Below the pieces are notes generated by a model. The model was not told the DNA's origin. It saw only the letters and a program-made list of their open reading frames with translations, and made no database searches. From UMGS692 sp963653425 (GTDB lineage: Bacteria; Bacillota; Clostridia; Christensenellales; CAG-314): DNA of 64,000 nucleotides. Below are positions 9,663-18,533 of the stretch, piece after piece. Each line of letters opens with the position of its first letter. Position 1 is the first letter of the stretch. A program made the translations under genes and the position numbers. Location: assembly GCA_963653425.1 (NCBI GenBank), contig CAVJWC010000001.1:1-64000 (forward strand), read 5' to 3'.

Positions 9663-11820
9663 AAAGCTCAGAAGCGGTATTATGTACGTGTCGGCGTTCG
9701 TAGCAATAGGCGTGATACTCGGCGTAATTCTTTTTTGTGCGATTACCCGACTTGACGTCAGAGCCGCAACGCGTCAGATGAACGCCGTTATGCAATACGT
9801 AAAAGAGCAGTGTATCCGTTACGAAGAACTTAACTACGAAAGCCTTTTACGCGATCTTTATAACGTTTCCGACAAGGCTTTCGACATTCGGGACGATATA
9901 GACCTTTCTTCCGCTTCTGTCGGCGACCAACTCAAAGAACATATAGAAGACGGCAGATTAAGCGGAATTATCGTTACCGAAGGAAACGAAATCGTCGCCT
10001 CTTATTGCCACGGCAACGAAGATATGGACGAATGGCTCAGTTATCTGAGTTCTTTCGGTTCCGTCGCGGGCAGACTGTATAAAAGCTATTCCGAACGCCT
10101 TACCAAAGGCAATTATTATTACGACTGCACCTTGGTTTCGAGAGCCGACGGCGAGGGAGTCGTTTTGTGTTATAAACGCCAGAAAGTTCAGAAAGCCGAA
10201 GACGTCAGATTTTCTCTTTCAACCCTTCTCGACGGATTCGTTTTCGGCACTAACGGCGTTATAGTCGTTTCCGACGGAAATATGATCTTAGGCTCTAACG
10301 TCGAAGACAAAGTAGGCACCGAGGCGAGAGATATGCCCGTCGTCAAGAAACTGATAGAAAGCGGTTCGGTAGACGACGTTATAAAAATCAAAGACGATAC
10401 CACCTATTACGCCACGAGATCCAAGTGTAAAGATATGTTTATTTACGCCTACAGACCGAGAATAGAAATCTTTTCGAGGCGTTATATAGTAATGTCGTGT
10501 TACGTCGCGATTTATCTTTTAGCGGGCTTCGGAATTATAAGCGTAAAACGTTCGGCTCTCAGGAAGAAGCAACTCGAACAGAATAAAATCGACGCGGAAT
10601 ATCGCGCCGAAAACGACAGACTTGCAAAGGAAGCCATCCTTGCCAACGAAGCCAAAACCGACTTTTTAAGGCGAATGAGTCACGATTTGCGTACGCCCAT
10701 AAACGGCATACGAGGAATGGTAAAAATCGGCGAATACTATTATGAAGATCCCGAAAAGCAAAAGGAATGTCGCAGAAAGATCTGGGACGCTTCCAATTAT
10801 CTTTTAGACCTCGTGAACGACATTCTCGATATGAATAAACTCACCACCCAGACGACCGTATGGAAGGACGAGCCTTTCGTAATGAGTAAACTTCTCGAAG
10901 AAGTGGAATCTTTCGTCGCTATACAGGCAAAAGAGATAGGCGTTACGCTTAACGTCGACGCAAGCGGAGTAAAGCACGACTGTCTTTTCGGCGGAAAGGT
11001 TCAGTTCAAACGCATACTCACCAACCTTATGGTAAACACCGTCAAGTACAATAAACTTCACGGCTCGGTAAACGTTACTTTGACGGAAACCAAAGACGAA
11101 GACGGAGTGGCTTGGTTTACGTGCGTATGCGCGGACGACGGCATAGGCATGAGCGAAGAATTCTTATCCAGAATGTACGAACCGTTCGAGCGCGAAAAGA
11201 AATCCGACGAGCACGTTTCGGACGGCATTGGTCTGGGACTTGCCATCGTCAAAAAAATCGTTGACAAACGCGGTTGGAACATTACCGCAGAAAGCGAAAA
11301 AGGCAAAGGTACCGTGTTTACTTTGGGATTGTTCTTCAAGATAGAAGAACGGAAAGAACGTTGCGAAGAAACGGCTTTGAGTAACGATTTTGCAAAGTCG
11401 GGCGAAGAAAAGAAACTTAAAGGACGCAACGTGCTGGTTGCCGAAGACAATAAGCTTAACTTCGAAATAGTGGAATTTATCCTGAACGTTGCCGGAGCGA
11501 ACGTTATTTACGCCGAAAACGGACAGCAAGCCGTAGATAAATTCCTTGCAAGCAAGCCCGGCGAAATAGACGTTATTTTAATGGACGTAATGATGCCCGT
11601 TCTTGACGGACTTGCCGCCACAAGAGCAATCCGAGCCTCCTCTCATGAAGACGCGTTAAAGATTCCGATCATAGCCATGACCGCAAGCGCATTTGCCGAC
11701 GATGTGGAAAACGCTCGCAAAGCGGGTATGAACGCGCATTTAGCCAAACCGATAGACGCCGATAAGCTGATAAATTACATCCTGCGCCTGCTGGACGAAA
11801 AGATCGGAGGAATACTGTAA
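9646..11820 (+). CDS. Membrane hybrid sensor histidine kinase
   Basis: A 724-residue kinase. Helix 1 is near residues 12-32, then an extracytoplasmic region of about 240 residues, and helix 2 near 280-300. A linker with coiled-coil character precedes the HisKA H-box MSHDLRTP (His near 346). The ATPase domain has the N-box LTNLMVNTVKYN, DDGIGMS and GIGLGLAIVKK. The C-terminal receiver has its phosphoacceptor Asp near 647 (LMDVMMP). Hybrid kinases need an HPt partner, and one is encoded 3 bases downstream. The start ATG at 9646 lies inside the end of the binding-protein gene, implying coupled translation. It likely reads the binding protein and its own sensor region. Confidence 0.9.
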   Translation: MKKNDKKLRSGIMYVSAFVAIGVILGVILFCAITRLDVRAATRQMNAVMQYVKEQCIRYEELNYESLLRDLYNVSDKAFDIRDDIDLSSASVGDQLKEHIEDGRLSGIIVTEGNEIVASYCHGNEDMDEWLSYLSSFGSVAGRLYKSYSERLTKGNYYYDCTLVSRADGEGVVLCYKRQKVQKAEDVRFSLSTLLDGFVFGTNGVIVVSDGNMILGSNVEDKVGTEARDMPVVKKLIESGSVDDVIKIKDDTTYYATRSKCKDMFIYAYRPRIEIFSRRYIVMSCYVAIYLLAGFGIISVKRSALRKKQLEQNKIDAEYRAENDRLAKEAILANEAKTDFLRRMSHDLRTPINGIRGMVKIGEYYYEDPEKQKECRRKIWDASNYLLDLVNDILDMNKLTTQTTVWKDEPFVMSKLLEEVESFVAIQAKEIGVTLNVDASGVKHDCLFGGKVQFKRILTNLMVNTVKYNKLHGSVNVTLTETKDEDGVAWFTCVCADDGIGMSEEFLSRMYEPFEREKKSDEHVSDGIGLGLAIVKKIVDKRGWNITAESEKGKGTVFTLGLFFKIEERKERCEETALSNDFAKSGEEKKLKGRNVLVAEDNKLNFEIVEFILNVAGANVIYAENGQQAVDKFLASKPGEIDVILMDVMMPVLDGLAATRAIRASSHEDALKIPIIAMTASAFADDVENARKAGMNAHLAKPIDADKLINYILRLLDEKIGGIL

Positions 11821-11823
11821 CAA

Positions 11824-12213
11824 ATGAATCTTAAACAGACATACGAAGCGTTGGGCGGCGATTACGACGACGTTCTGACGAGGCTGATTTCCGAAAGCTT
11901 CGTCGAACGTCTGGTGCTGAAATTTTTATCTGAAGACAGTTTTGCGTTGCTCACGGAAGCAATGCAGAAGGGCGACGTCGAAACGGCTTTCCGAGCGGCG
12001 CACACGCTGAAAGGCGTTGCGCAAAACCTCGGTTTTACCGCATTGGGAAAATCCGCTTCCGAGCTTACGGAAGCTTTGCGTCCACGCACTTTTGACGGAA
12101 CGGACGAACTCTACCGACAAGTCGGAATCGACTACGACCTGACCGTATCCGCCCTGAAGACTTACGCCGCCTCGCTCCCGTCACAGAACCGACCGAGTAA
12201 TCCAGAGAAATAG
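11824..12213 (+). CDS. HPt phosphotransfer protein
   Basis: A 129-residue all-helical histidine phosphotransfer protein. The phosphorylated His is near residue 60 in AHTLKGVAQNLG, the classical HPt motif. It starts 3 bases after the hybrid kinase stop and is the last gene of the operon. It would carry phosphate from the kinase receiver to a distal receiver. The only other receiver domain encoded here is that of the GGDEF-REC-HD-GYP protein, the natural target. No DNA-binding response regulator is present in the operon. Confidence 0.88.
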   Translation: MNLKQTYEALGGDYDDVLTRLISESFVERLVLKFLSEDSFALLTEAMQKGDVETAFRAAHTLKGVAQNLGFTALGKSASELTEALRPRTFDGTDELYRQVGIDYDLTVSALKTYAASLPSQNRPSNPEK

Positions 12214-12623
12214 AGTAGCAATAAAAATAAAAAAATAGCGAAGCAAACGAAAAGAGAAAAACGAAGCAGGGAAAAGAGAAAAAGGAAGCAGTCCGGCAAA
12301 AGAGAAAAATAGCAAATAGCCGTATAAACAGAGTAACGAACGAATAAACGCGTATAAACAGCTGAATGAACGAATAAACCGATAAATATCGGGACGAACA
12401 AACAAATCGATAAATATCGGGGTAATCAAAAAAGAAACGAAGTTTTGCCGTTACGAACAGTCGGAACGAAGTTTCTCTGTTGCAAGCGGGCGAAAAAGCA
12501 AACGATTGCCGTTGCAAAAACGACAAGCAATAAAATATGCCGTTGTAATCAAAACGAATAAAAGCCCTTTCTCCGTTGTTTACCTGTGAAATAAAGTTTC
12601 TCCGTTATCTGTAAATTACAAAA
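12214..12623. repeat. Purine-rich repetitive intergenic stretch
   Basis: About 410 bases with no convincing gene. The first half is an A/G-rich string with recurring GAAGCA and AGAGAAAA words. The second half repeats GAACGAATAAAC and the palindromic segment GATAAATATCGGG, seen twice about 30 bases apart. The antisense frames translate to Phe/Leu/Ser-rich strings that reflect composition and not coding. Similar stretches follow other genes in this window. Confidence 0.6.
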
Positions 12624-12660
12624 AAATACGAACGCTAAGGTGTACTCGGCGTTCGTATTT
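12624..12660 (-). terminator. Terminator of the phosphatase/PPOX operon
   Basis: Perfect 12-bp stem (12624-12635 with 12649-12660) and a 13-base loop. On the - strand it continues the T run, so it terminates the genes at 12733-13604. Bases 12628-12654 recur exactly, in inverted orientation, at 13801-13827. Confidence 0.85.
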
Positions 12661-12732
12661 CTTTAACTCAGAATTACGTTCTTTATCGTTAATTCTTTTT
12701 TCAATTCTTTGCCGTTTCGGTTTTCGGAAGGC

Positions 12733-13203
12733 TTACCGATTGTCTTCGGTTTGAGCTAAAAGGACTTTGAGGAGGGCGGTACAGCCGTCGCTGATGTCGC
12801 GATAGGCAACGTCAAAACGCTCCGAATACCACGGATCGGCAACGTCTCCGCCACGGTCTGTGTAATCCAATAACTTATGAACTTTGTGCATAGGATCACC
12901 GCCGAAAATGCTCAGCATATTGCGGATATTCGCGCTGTCCATGCCTATAAAGAGGTCGAACTTGTCGTAGTCGCTCTTTTTCAGTTGCACGGCGCGCTTG
13001 CCGTCGCAGGTCAGCCCGTGTTTTTTAAGTTCGGCTTTTGCGGGCGGATAGACGGGATTTCCGACGCCTCCGCGAATTTCTTCCGCGCTTGTTGCCGAAG
13101 AAGCTACGAAAAAACGGTCGGACTTACCTTGCTCCAAAGCCAGATTCCTGAACACAAATTCCGCCGTCGGACTACGGCAAATGTTACCGTGGCAGACGAA
13201 CAT
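12733..13203 (-). CDS. Low-molecular-weight protein tyrosine phosphatase
   Basis: A 156-residue cytosolic phosphatase. The start is the ATG at 13203, because the family signature MFVCHGNICRSP begins there; the longer frame upstream is not family-like and overlaps the PPOX gene. The P-loop CHGNICR fits C-x5-R, and the catalytic acid loop is DPWYSERF near the C-terminus. It begins 8 bases after the PPOX gene and shares its transcript. Such proteins dephosphorylate tyrosine (or arginine) residues; no kinase partner is visible nearby, so the substrate is open. Confidence 0.9.
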   Translation of the reverse strand: MFVCHGNICRSPTAEFVFRNLALEQGKSDRFFVASSATSAEEIRGGVGNPVYPPAKAELKKHGLTCDGKRAVQLKKSDYDKFDLFIGMDSANIRNMLSIFGGDPMHKVHKLLDYTDRGGDVADPWYSERFDVAYRDISDGCTALLKVLLAQTEDNR

Positions 13204-13211
13204 AATGCGCG

Positions 13212-13604
13212 TCAAAACTTTATAACGACGGGTTCGCTCGTGAAGGAACAGATGGTCGCGGTTGCGTTTTTCATATAAAGAACCTGCGTGTTGCCGTCGT
13301 TTTCGTCGTACATACCGCGCAACTCGGGGTAAGCGTCCAACATCGATTTTTTCGCCTCGAAACGATCGTCTTCGACAAGTTCGCAAGCAACGCGAATCCA
13401 TTCTCCGCCAGTGAACGCGCAAATTTCGACCTTGGGATTATCGGCAATCTGACGGCTTACGGGTTTTTTCCTGCCCGTCTGAATGTAAAGCTTGCCGTCG
13501 AAAAGATTTATCGTTCCGAACGGACGCACTCTCGGCTGATCGCCCTCAACCGTAGCAAGATAATAAGTCTCCGCTTTTTTCAAAAATTCGTATACCTGTT
13601 TCAT
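13212..13604 (-). CDS. Pyridoxamine-phosphate-oxidase-fold flavoprotein
   Basis: A 130-residue PPOX-superfamily protein of the split-barrel type. The start at 13604 (MKQVYEFLKK) has an AAAGGAG site 8 bases upstream, better than the ATG 51 bases earlier. Characteristic segments are YYLATVEGDQPRVRPFG and LYIQTGRKKPVSRQI. Members bind FMN or F420-like cofactors and reduce small molecules, and many remain uncharacterised. It is the first gene of a two-gene operon with the phosphatase. The specific reaction cannot be inferred. Confidence 0.85.
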   Translation of the reverse strand: MKQVYEFLKKAETYYLATVEGDQPRVRPFGTINLFDGKLYIQTGRKKPVSRQIADNPKVEICAFTGGEWIRVACELVEDDRFEAKKSMLDAYPELRGMYDENDGNTQVLYMKNATATICSFTSEPVVIKF

Positions 13605-13682
13605 TTTAGTGACTCCTTTTTGTAGTTTTATTAGTTTATCGTACGGCTTATTCACCGATTAACAACATATTTCCCCCTCTCC

Positions 13683-13711
13683 ATTGTAACACATTCCCCC
13701 GAAATTTTCAA
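13683..13711 (-). promoter_or_regulatory. Sigma-A promoter of the PPOX/phosphatase operon
   Basis: On the - strand TTGAAA (13706-13711) and TACAAT (13683-13688) are 17 bases apart, placing the start point near 13676 and leaving a leader of about 70 bases. Confidence 0.7.
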
Positions 13712-13796
13712 CCGATAGCGTTCCATTCTTTTTCTGTAATTATTTGTTTATGGAAATAAATCGTTTTTTTATAGCCAAAAAAACAACAAAAACAAA

Positions 13797-13832
13797 AAAA
13801 GAACGCCGAGTACACCTTAGCGTTCGTGTTTT
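13797..13832 (-). terminator. Terminator of the ABC/FtsX operon
   Basis: A GAACGC/GCGTTC stem (13801-13806 with 13820-13825), a 13-base loop and a long T run on the - strand. The loop is the reverse complement of the loop at 12636-12648. Confidence 0.75.
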
Positions 13833-13907
13833 TAATCAACGTAACTATTAAAAGCCCAAGCTTCCCCCCAACGCTTTTCCCCTGCGCCGTTCCGGGGTAT
13901 TCGCGAT

Positions 13908-15110
13908 TTACTCGTTCCTTACGGGCTTATAAGCATACACGGCGATGCAAATCGTAATTAAACTTATCGTGAGGACGACTGCAAAGGAAACGATTATCGG
14001 GAGTAAGCTGACGGCAGTCGTATATTTTATTCCTGCCAAAACGGAAACGTAGCGTGAAATGCTTTTTGTGAAAACGACCGACAGCGCGCTTGACAAAACG
14101 AAAGGTATTATAGACACGAAAAGATATTCGAAAACGAAAACGAAGAACAATTGTCCGTTCCTGAGTCCGAAGGCGTTTATTGCCGACACGAAATCTCTTT
14201 TTTCGTGCAGATAATTCGTAAGCACGATTATCTGAGTTACGGCGTAAACCATACACAGCACGATACATATGAGTGCCATAACGTTTTTTATAAACGACGA
14301 GATATTTATAAGTTCGTTAAAAGGCTTCGTGGTTAAAGTGCTTTTGATAAGGTTACCTGCGCCGTATTCGTTAAGCAAAGTCGCATACGCCACGTTTATA
14401 TTTTCAAGCGCGCAATAAGCGACGATATATCCGCCGTAAGAACAGGACTTATCGTACAAAAAACAGCACGCAGAGTCTTTTGAATTGCTTATAACACCGC
14501 TTAACGCCGTTATGTTCAGAAGTTCGCCCGAATACACGCCGACTATGACCGCCTGATTTACATCGTAGATTGTTTCGCCGAAAAACGGGTAATACACGCT
14601 TGCCTTTTTTCCTAAAATCTGCGCGTAATCGTATATCTGCAAACCGTCCGTATATTTTGAATCTATAATCATCTCGTTGTCGTTTTCGGGTAAACGTCCC
14701 GCCACGAGCAATTTGTCTCCGCCGATAACCTTGAATTCGTCCGTATAAGTTTGCGGAATAAGCGCGTTTTTATCTTTGGATTTGATTAAACAACAGTTAA
14801 TGTCGAAAGTCCCGACGTTTTCGATGGCAATTTCGCCCGACGTAAAGGACCTTTCGGGGAATATACAGGCTTCTTTTATAAATGGCAGAGCGGAAATATC
14901 CGAAAGTCTGCTTTCGTCCGTTTTAATAAGAACGGTATTTCCGCTCGATCTCGAATTCAGAATATCCGAAACGGAAGAGGTCATGGACATCGAAAACATC
15001 GACGCGGAAACCACGGAAAGCGTCAGGAAAAACAACAAAACGCTTCGGACGAAGGAAGTCGTACGGTATCTGTTTATATTTTTCAGCGCGAAAATAAGAG
15101 ACGTTTTCAT
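13908..15110 (-). CDS. FtsX-like ABC transporter permease
   Basis: A 400-residue membrane protein of the MacB/FtsX permease type. The start at 15110 (MKTSLIFALKNINRYR) gives the usual N-terminal cytoplasmic helix followed by helix 1. A large extracytoplasmic domain of about 200 residues follows, and three further hydrophobic segments lie in the C-terminal 150 residues. The ATG overlaps the stop of the preceding permease (ATGA). It is the last gene of a four-gene operon with a second permease, an ATPase and a membrane-anchored extracellular protein. Such complexes export or extract peptides or lipoproteins; the substrate is unknown. Confidence 0.8.
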   Translation of the reverse strand: MKTSLIFALKNINRYRTTSFVRSVLLFFLTLSVVSASMFSMSMTSSVSDILNSRSSGNTVLIKTDESRLSDISALPFIKEACIFPERSFTSGEIAIENVGTFDINCCLIKSKDKNALIPQTYTDEFKVIGGDKLLVAGRLPENDNEMIIDSKYTDGLQIYDYAQILGKKASVYYPFFGETIYDVNQAVIVGVYSGELLNITALSGVISNSKDSACCFLYDKSCSYGGYIVAYCALENINVAYATLLNEYGAGNLIKSTLTTKPFNELINISSFIKNVMALICIVLCMVYAVTQIIVLTNYLHEKRDFVSAINAFGLRNGQLFFVFVFEYLFVSIIPFVLSSALSVVFTKSISRYVSVLAGIKYTTAVSLLPIIVSFAVVLTISLITICIAVYAYKPVRNE

Positions 15111-16177
15111 AAATTTACCGCCTCCGACGCGTAAGAAGTTTTTCTGAATAAAATAAGCAGACTTGCGCCCGCTATCGGGAAAGAGAGGAGCGTTCCAAAG
15201 AGCCATTGGAGAAAATAATTCGGTTCGGACATTTTTATATTCAGAATATTATCTGCCCAGGAAAAGATAAGAGAATTAAAAGTCAGACTCCATATTACAG
15301 CCAAAACGCACGCCGAAACCGAAACGAAAGTAAAAAACGACGTCGTTAAAGCCGACAATTTAAGGGAGGAAGTTCCGCTTCTGTATAATATTCCTGAAAA
15401 AGATTGCCTTTTAAGTAAATACATACGGATAATTCCGACGAAAAACACGCAAAGCAGAATAACGAGAACGTAAGAAGAAAACTTCAGTCCGATATACAAA
15501 GCGTTATATCCCCTGCAAAGTTCGAGAACGCCTTCTTTGTCGTTAAACAGTTTTCCGTCGTCTATTTTAGCCAGTTTCGTGAGCTGATCGGCGTCGCTGA
15601 CCGCAACGAATAAAGAATCGGGCTTTTTGTCGTTATGTGCGCCGATAAAAAAAGAAACGGAACCTTCGTAATACGCGGTACCGCCGTCCTCTCCGAAAAC
15701 GCCTTTCACGCAATAGCTTTCACTTCCGAGTTTTACGTAAGAACCTGTATTGCAGTCAAGTTCCTCAAAAAGCTTTTCGGACAGCCATATACCTTTCCCG
15801 GTCAAAGAAAAAGGCTCTCCCGATAATAAACGGGGAACGCTTTCGATGCCGTCGTTTACCGAATACACGCAAATACCGCCGAAAAAATCAGGGAGAAGGA
15901 TCACGTTGTCGTTATATGACAGAGTTACGTCGTAAGTCAGACCTTTTCCTCTTCCGTAAATCAGGAAGTTTTTCGTCGGATAATTCAATAAATCCGCGTT
16001 ATTGCTTTTAAGAGAAATATATCCGCCTTGAGTGTATTTTCCCCAATAAGAGGAGGGCAGTTGCGCGTTGAAATTAAAAAGGACGAAAATTATTCCCAAA
16101 AGCACGGATAACCCGAGAGCGGAGAATATAACGAAAAATATATTTATGCGGATTTCCCGTAAAGCTATCCTGAGCAT
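15107..16177 (-). CDS. FtsX-like ABC transporter permease
   Basis: A 356-residue permease with the same layout as its downstream neighbour: helix 1 near residues 12-35, an extracytoplasmic domain, then three C-terminal helices beginning near residues 220, 275 and 325. It overlaps the ATPase gene upstream by 13 bases and the next permease gene by 4 bases, so the three subunits are translationally coupled. Two different FtsX-type permeases plus one ATPase would give a heterodimeric channel. Confidence 0.78.
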   Translation of the reverse strand: MLRIALREIRINIFFVIFSALGLSVLLGIIFVLFNFNAQLPSSYWGKYTQGGYISLKSNNADLLNYPTKNFLIYGRGKGLTYDVTLSYNDNVILLPDFFGGICVYSVNDGIESVPRLLSGEPFSLTGKGIWLSEKLFEELDCNTGSYVKLGSESYCVKGVFGEDGGTAYYEGSVSFFIGAHNDKKPDSLFVAVSDADQLTKLAKIDDGKLFNDKEGVLELCRGYNALYIGLKFSSYVLVILLCVFFVGIIRMYLLKRQSFSGILYRSGTSSLKLSALTTSFFTFVSVSACVLAVIWSLTFNSLIFSWADNILNIKMSEPNYFLQWLFGTLLSFPIAGASLLILFRKTSYASEAVNL

Positions 16178-16827
16178 AAATTATTTATCCTCCCGTCCAG
16201 TAATTCGATTTTTCTGTGAGGCAAAGTTATATCCTGAGGCTGATGAGTCACCATAATAACCGTAGTTCCTCGGGCGTTTATTTTTTGCAACAGGTTAATA
16301 ACCGTCTCGCTGTTCTGTTTGTCGAGATTTCCGCAAGGTTCGTCGGCAAAAATAATCTGCGGATTATTTACGAGCGCGCGTGCAATCGCAGTTCTCTGTC
16401 GTTCTCCGCCCGATAAAAGTTCTGTTCTTTTATTAAGCAGTTTCGATATTCCCACGAATTCCGAAACTTCAAAAACTCTCGCTTTTCTGTCGGATTTCCT
16501 GTCGCCTTTAATAATCATAGGCAGTTCGATATTCTCGAAAGCGGTGTATTTGGGTTCCAATGCGTAAGACTGAAAGATATAACCTGTTTTTTCGTTGCGG
16601 AATTTACTTTTTTCACGGTCGGAAAGTTTATGTATATCGCATCCGTCTATAAAAACGTTTCCGCCCGAAGGGAGGGCAAGCCCGCTTATACATTTAAGAA
16701 GCGTGCTTTTTCCACTGCCCGACCTCCCGGTTATTACCACGAATTCCCCCGTGGGAACAGAAAAGCTTACGTCGTTTATGGCGTTACAGTCGGCGTAAGA
16801 TTTAATCAGATTTTCTACTTTAATCAT
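16165..16827 (-). CDS. ABC transporter ATPase (LolD/MacB family)
   Basis: A 220-residue nucleotide-binding subunit. Walker A is GRSGSGKST, the signature is LSGGE, Walker B is IIFADEP and the switch His lies in MVTHQ. The family energises FtsX-type permeases, and two of these follow immediately. The gene overlaps the upstream membrane-anchored protein gene by 8 bases. All catalytic motifs are intact. Confidence 0.9.
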   Translation of the reverse strand: MIKVENLIKSYADCNAINDVSFSVPTGEFVVITGRSGSGKSTLLKCISGLALPSGGNVFIDGCDIHKLSDREKSKFRNEKTGYIFQSYALEPKYTAFENIELPMIIKGDRKSDRKARVFEVSEFVGISKLLNKRTELLSGGERQRTAIARALVNNPQIIFADEPCGNLDKQNSETVINLLQKINARGTTVIMVTHQPQDITLPHRKIELLDGRINNLCSG

Positions 16828-17827
16828 TCTCTTTTACAAAGGTATATTTATCGAGATTATCCGCAAGTTTGTCCGTTTTGCTTAAAGCAAATGCGGAACG
16901 TTCGTACTTTGTCGTCAATCCGTCTTCGTATTCGTAATAAGTCGTACGTACGATTTCCTTTACGCCGAAATCTTTGGGAACGAGAAGAGCCACGAGTTTA
17001 TGGTGTTTGGTTTCGTTTTCAAAAAGGTAATGATTCGAGTGCGTTCCTACTATGTAAAGCGTGTTGCCCTTATAATAAACGGCTAAATTTTCGACGTCGG
17101 AAGAGGGCAGTCTTATAAGCGCGAGAGAAGATTCGTTAAAAACTTCGTCTTTGTAGAGTCTGAGGCTTGCGTAAACGAGCGATTGCTTGCTTAAAACTCC
17201 GTCGTTTTCAAAGAATTGGTCTATGCCCGCCCTGTTGTCCGCGATGAAAACGACAGGTTCGGTCTGATTTTCAAAGGTGTAAAGCGTATTGTCGGCGGAG
17301 GTGTACGAGAAACTCTGGCTGTCGTGCAGAACTTCGTCAAGGAAACTCAATTTAACCTCCAAAGCGGATACGTCTACTGTCGTTTCGACGAAACAGCAAT
17401 AGGTAGTCCGTTCGCTCTTAACCTCGGCAACTCTTTTAACGGGCAATAACGTTGCGGTGCATACGTTGCCGTTGACAGACAGGTCGGTAACCGTAAATTT
17501 CACGCCTTTTTCCGGCTTGTTGAACTTAATGATAATTAAATCGCGGTCTTTGAAAAATTTGTCCGAATAACGTTCGTCCTTGGCTTTTGCCTGAGAAATA
17601 AAATTGTAATCCGCCCACTGAGACTTGGAAAAAGAGTTGAAATCGGCGAACTTTTCCACAGTATATTCGGAGTCGATTTCTTCATAAGGCATTTCGGTAA
17701 CGTGACTGCCCTGAACGTAAGGCGTCCAATCGGTTTTTTTACTCAGCGTCACAATCAGAACCACGGCTACGACTACGACGCACAACGCTATTAAACAAAT
17801 GTATAAAGTGCTTTTACTTTTTTTCAT
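16820..17827 (-). CDS. Membrane-anchored extracellular protein of unknown function
   Basis: A 335-residue protein with a basic N-terminus and one transmembrane segment (about residues 8-28); the remainder is predicted outside the cell. No family is recognised. Visible features are a Cys pair in TTYCCF near residue 150, several beta-rich segments, and no lipobox. It is the first gene of the ABC/FtsX operon and overlaps the ATPase by 8 bases, so it probably serves the transporter as a substrate-capturing, adaptor or immunity component. That role is inference from position only. Confidence 0.6.
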   Translation of the reverse strand: MKKSKSTLYICLIALCVVVVAVVLIVTLSKKTDWTPYVQGSHVTEMPYEEIDSEYTVEKFADFNSFSKSQWADYNFISQAKAKDERYSDKFFKDRDLIIIKFNKPEKGVKFTVTDLSVNGNVCTATLLPVKRVAEVKSERTTYCCFVETTVDVSALEVKLSFLDEVLHDSQSFSYTSADNTLYTFENQTEPVVFIADNRAGIDQFFENDGVLSKQSLVYASLRLYKDEVFNESSLALIRLPSSDVENLAVYYKGNTLYIVGTHSNHYLFENETKHHKLVALLVPKDFGVKEIVRTTYYEYEDGLTTKYERSAFALSKTDKLADNLDKYTFVKEND

Positions 17828-17872
17828 AACAAAAATCCTCCCAGATAATTAAATTGTAACCTAATGTAAAGT

Positions 17873-18301
17873 TTATTTATTTTTAGCAAACCATATTTCT
17901 TTATTACCGTAATATTTAAAATGAATGTCGTATGTACTTGTATTTTCAGCAAACGTTCCGGAAAAACTTGTAGTTCCTGTAATATCGGATGTTATCGATT
18001 CAACATATGCATCAAATTTAAACGTCATATCGGAAAAGTATTCAAAAGATACAGGATCCCATCTGACGATTTCCCAAGAAATCATTGTGCCGTCAAGAAT
18101 GCATTGAGGCAACAAAAGTTGGTCGGTATATACTTGTGTTTTTGTAATATACAGATTTCCGTACTGTCCGCTTCCATAAGTTCCCGTGTATTTTTCGGGC
18201 AACGGCGTTTCTTGGGAATTGCATGCAATAAGTGTGAATGCGGTTGCAATCAGTAATATTACAAGTGTGGTTCTTAAAACAATTTCCAATTGGTTTTTCA
18301 T
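17873..18301 (-). CDS. Small lipoprotein of unknown function
   Basis: A 142-residue lipoprotein. The signal peptide is followed by lipobox LIAC and a Thr/Tyr/Ser-rich domain that looks like a small beta barrel (alternating hydrophobic strands and Gly-Thr turns). A GGAGG site lies 7 bases before the ATG at 18301. It has its own near-consensus promoter and sits 45 bases upstream of the ABC operon, which it may also drive. The gene is visibly richer in A/T than its neighbours, which may mean recent acquisition. No family recognised. Confidence 0.7.
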   Translation of the reverse strand: MKNQLEIVLRTTLVILLIATAFTLIACNSQETPLPEKYTGTYGSGQYGNLYITKTQVYTDQLLLPQCILDGTMISWEIVRWDPVSFEYFSDMTFKFDAYVESITSDITGTTSFSGTFAENTSTYDIHFKYYGNKEIWFAKNK

Positions 18302-18379
18302 AGATTTTTCCTCCCTGTGATATAGTATATATTCTTATCCGCATAGCGGAATAAGTCGCTCATGTTTCCTCTTGCACCT

Positions 18380-18408
18380 ATAATACCATACAAAAATACC
18401 CCTGTCAA
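18380..18408 (-). promoter_or_regulatory. Strong sigma-A promoter of the small lipoprotein gene
   Basis: On the - strand TTGACA (18403-18408) and TATTAT (18380-18385) are separated by 17 bases. The leader is about 70 bases. No terminator is evident before 17827, so the ABC operon may be co-transcribed. Confidence 0.8.
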
Positions 18409-18533
18409 GCAAATTAAATCATTGTTTTTTGTACAAATTAACGCAACCGAGATAAAAACGGTTTCCGCCCGCGTTCGGGATAGCAGGCGGTAATTCAGGG
18501 GAGTATTCTGCGTTTTTAAGATAAAATCTCACT

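Noticed and set aside
12065..12526. Antisense frames downstream of the HPt gene
   Set aside because: Low-complexity Phe/Ser/Leu strings explained by the purine-rich repeat; no start signal or family.
12733..13422. A 229-residue form of the phosphatase
   Set aside because: The extra N-terminal part overlaps the PPOX gene in another frame and does not resemble the family; the P-loop signature starts at 13203.
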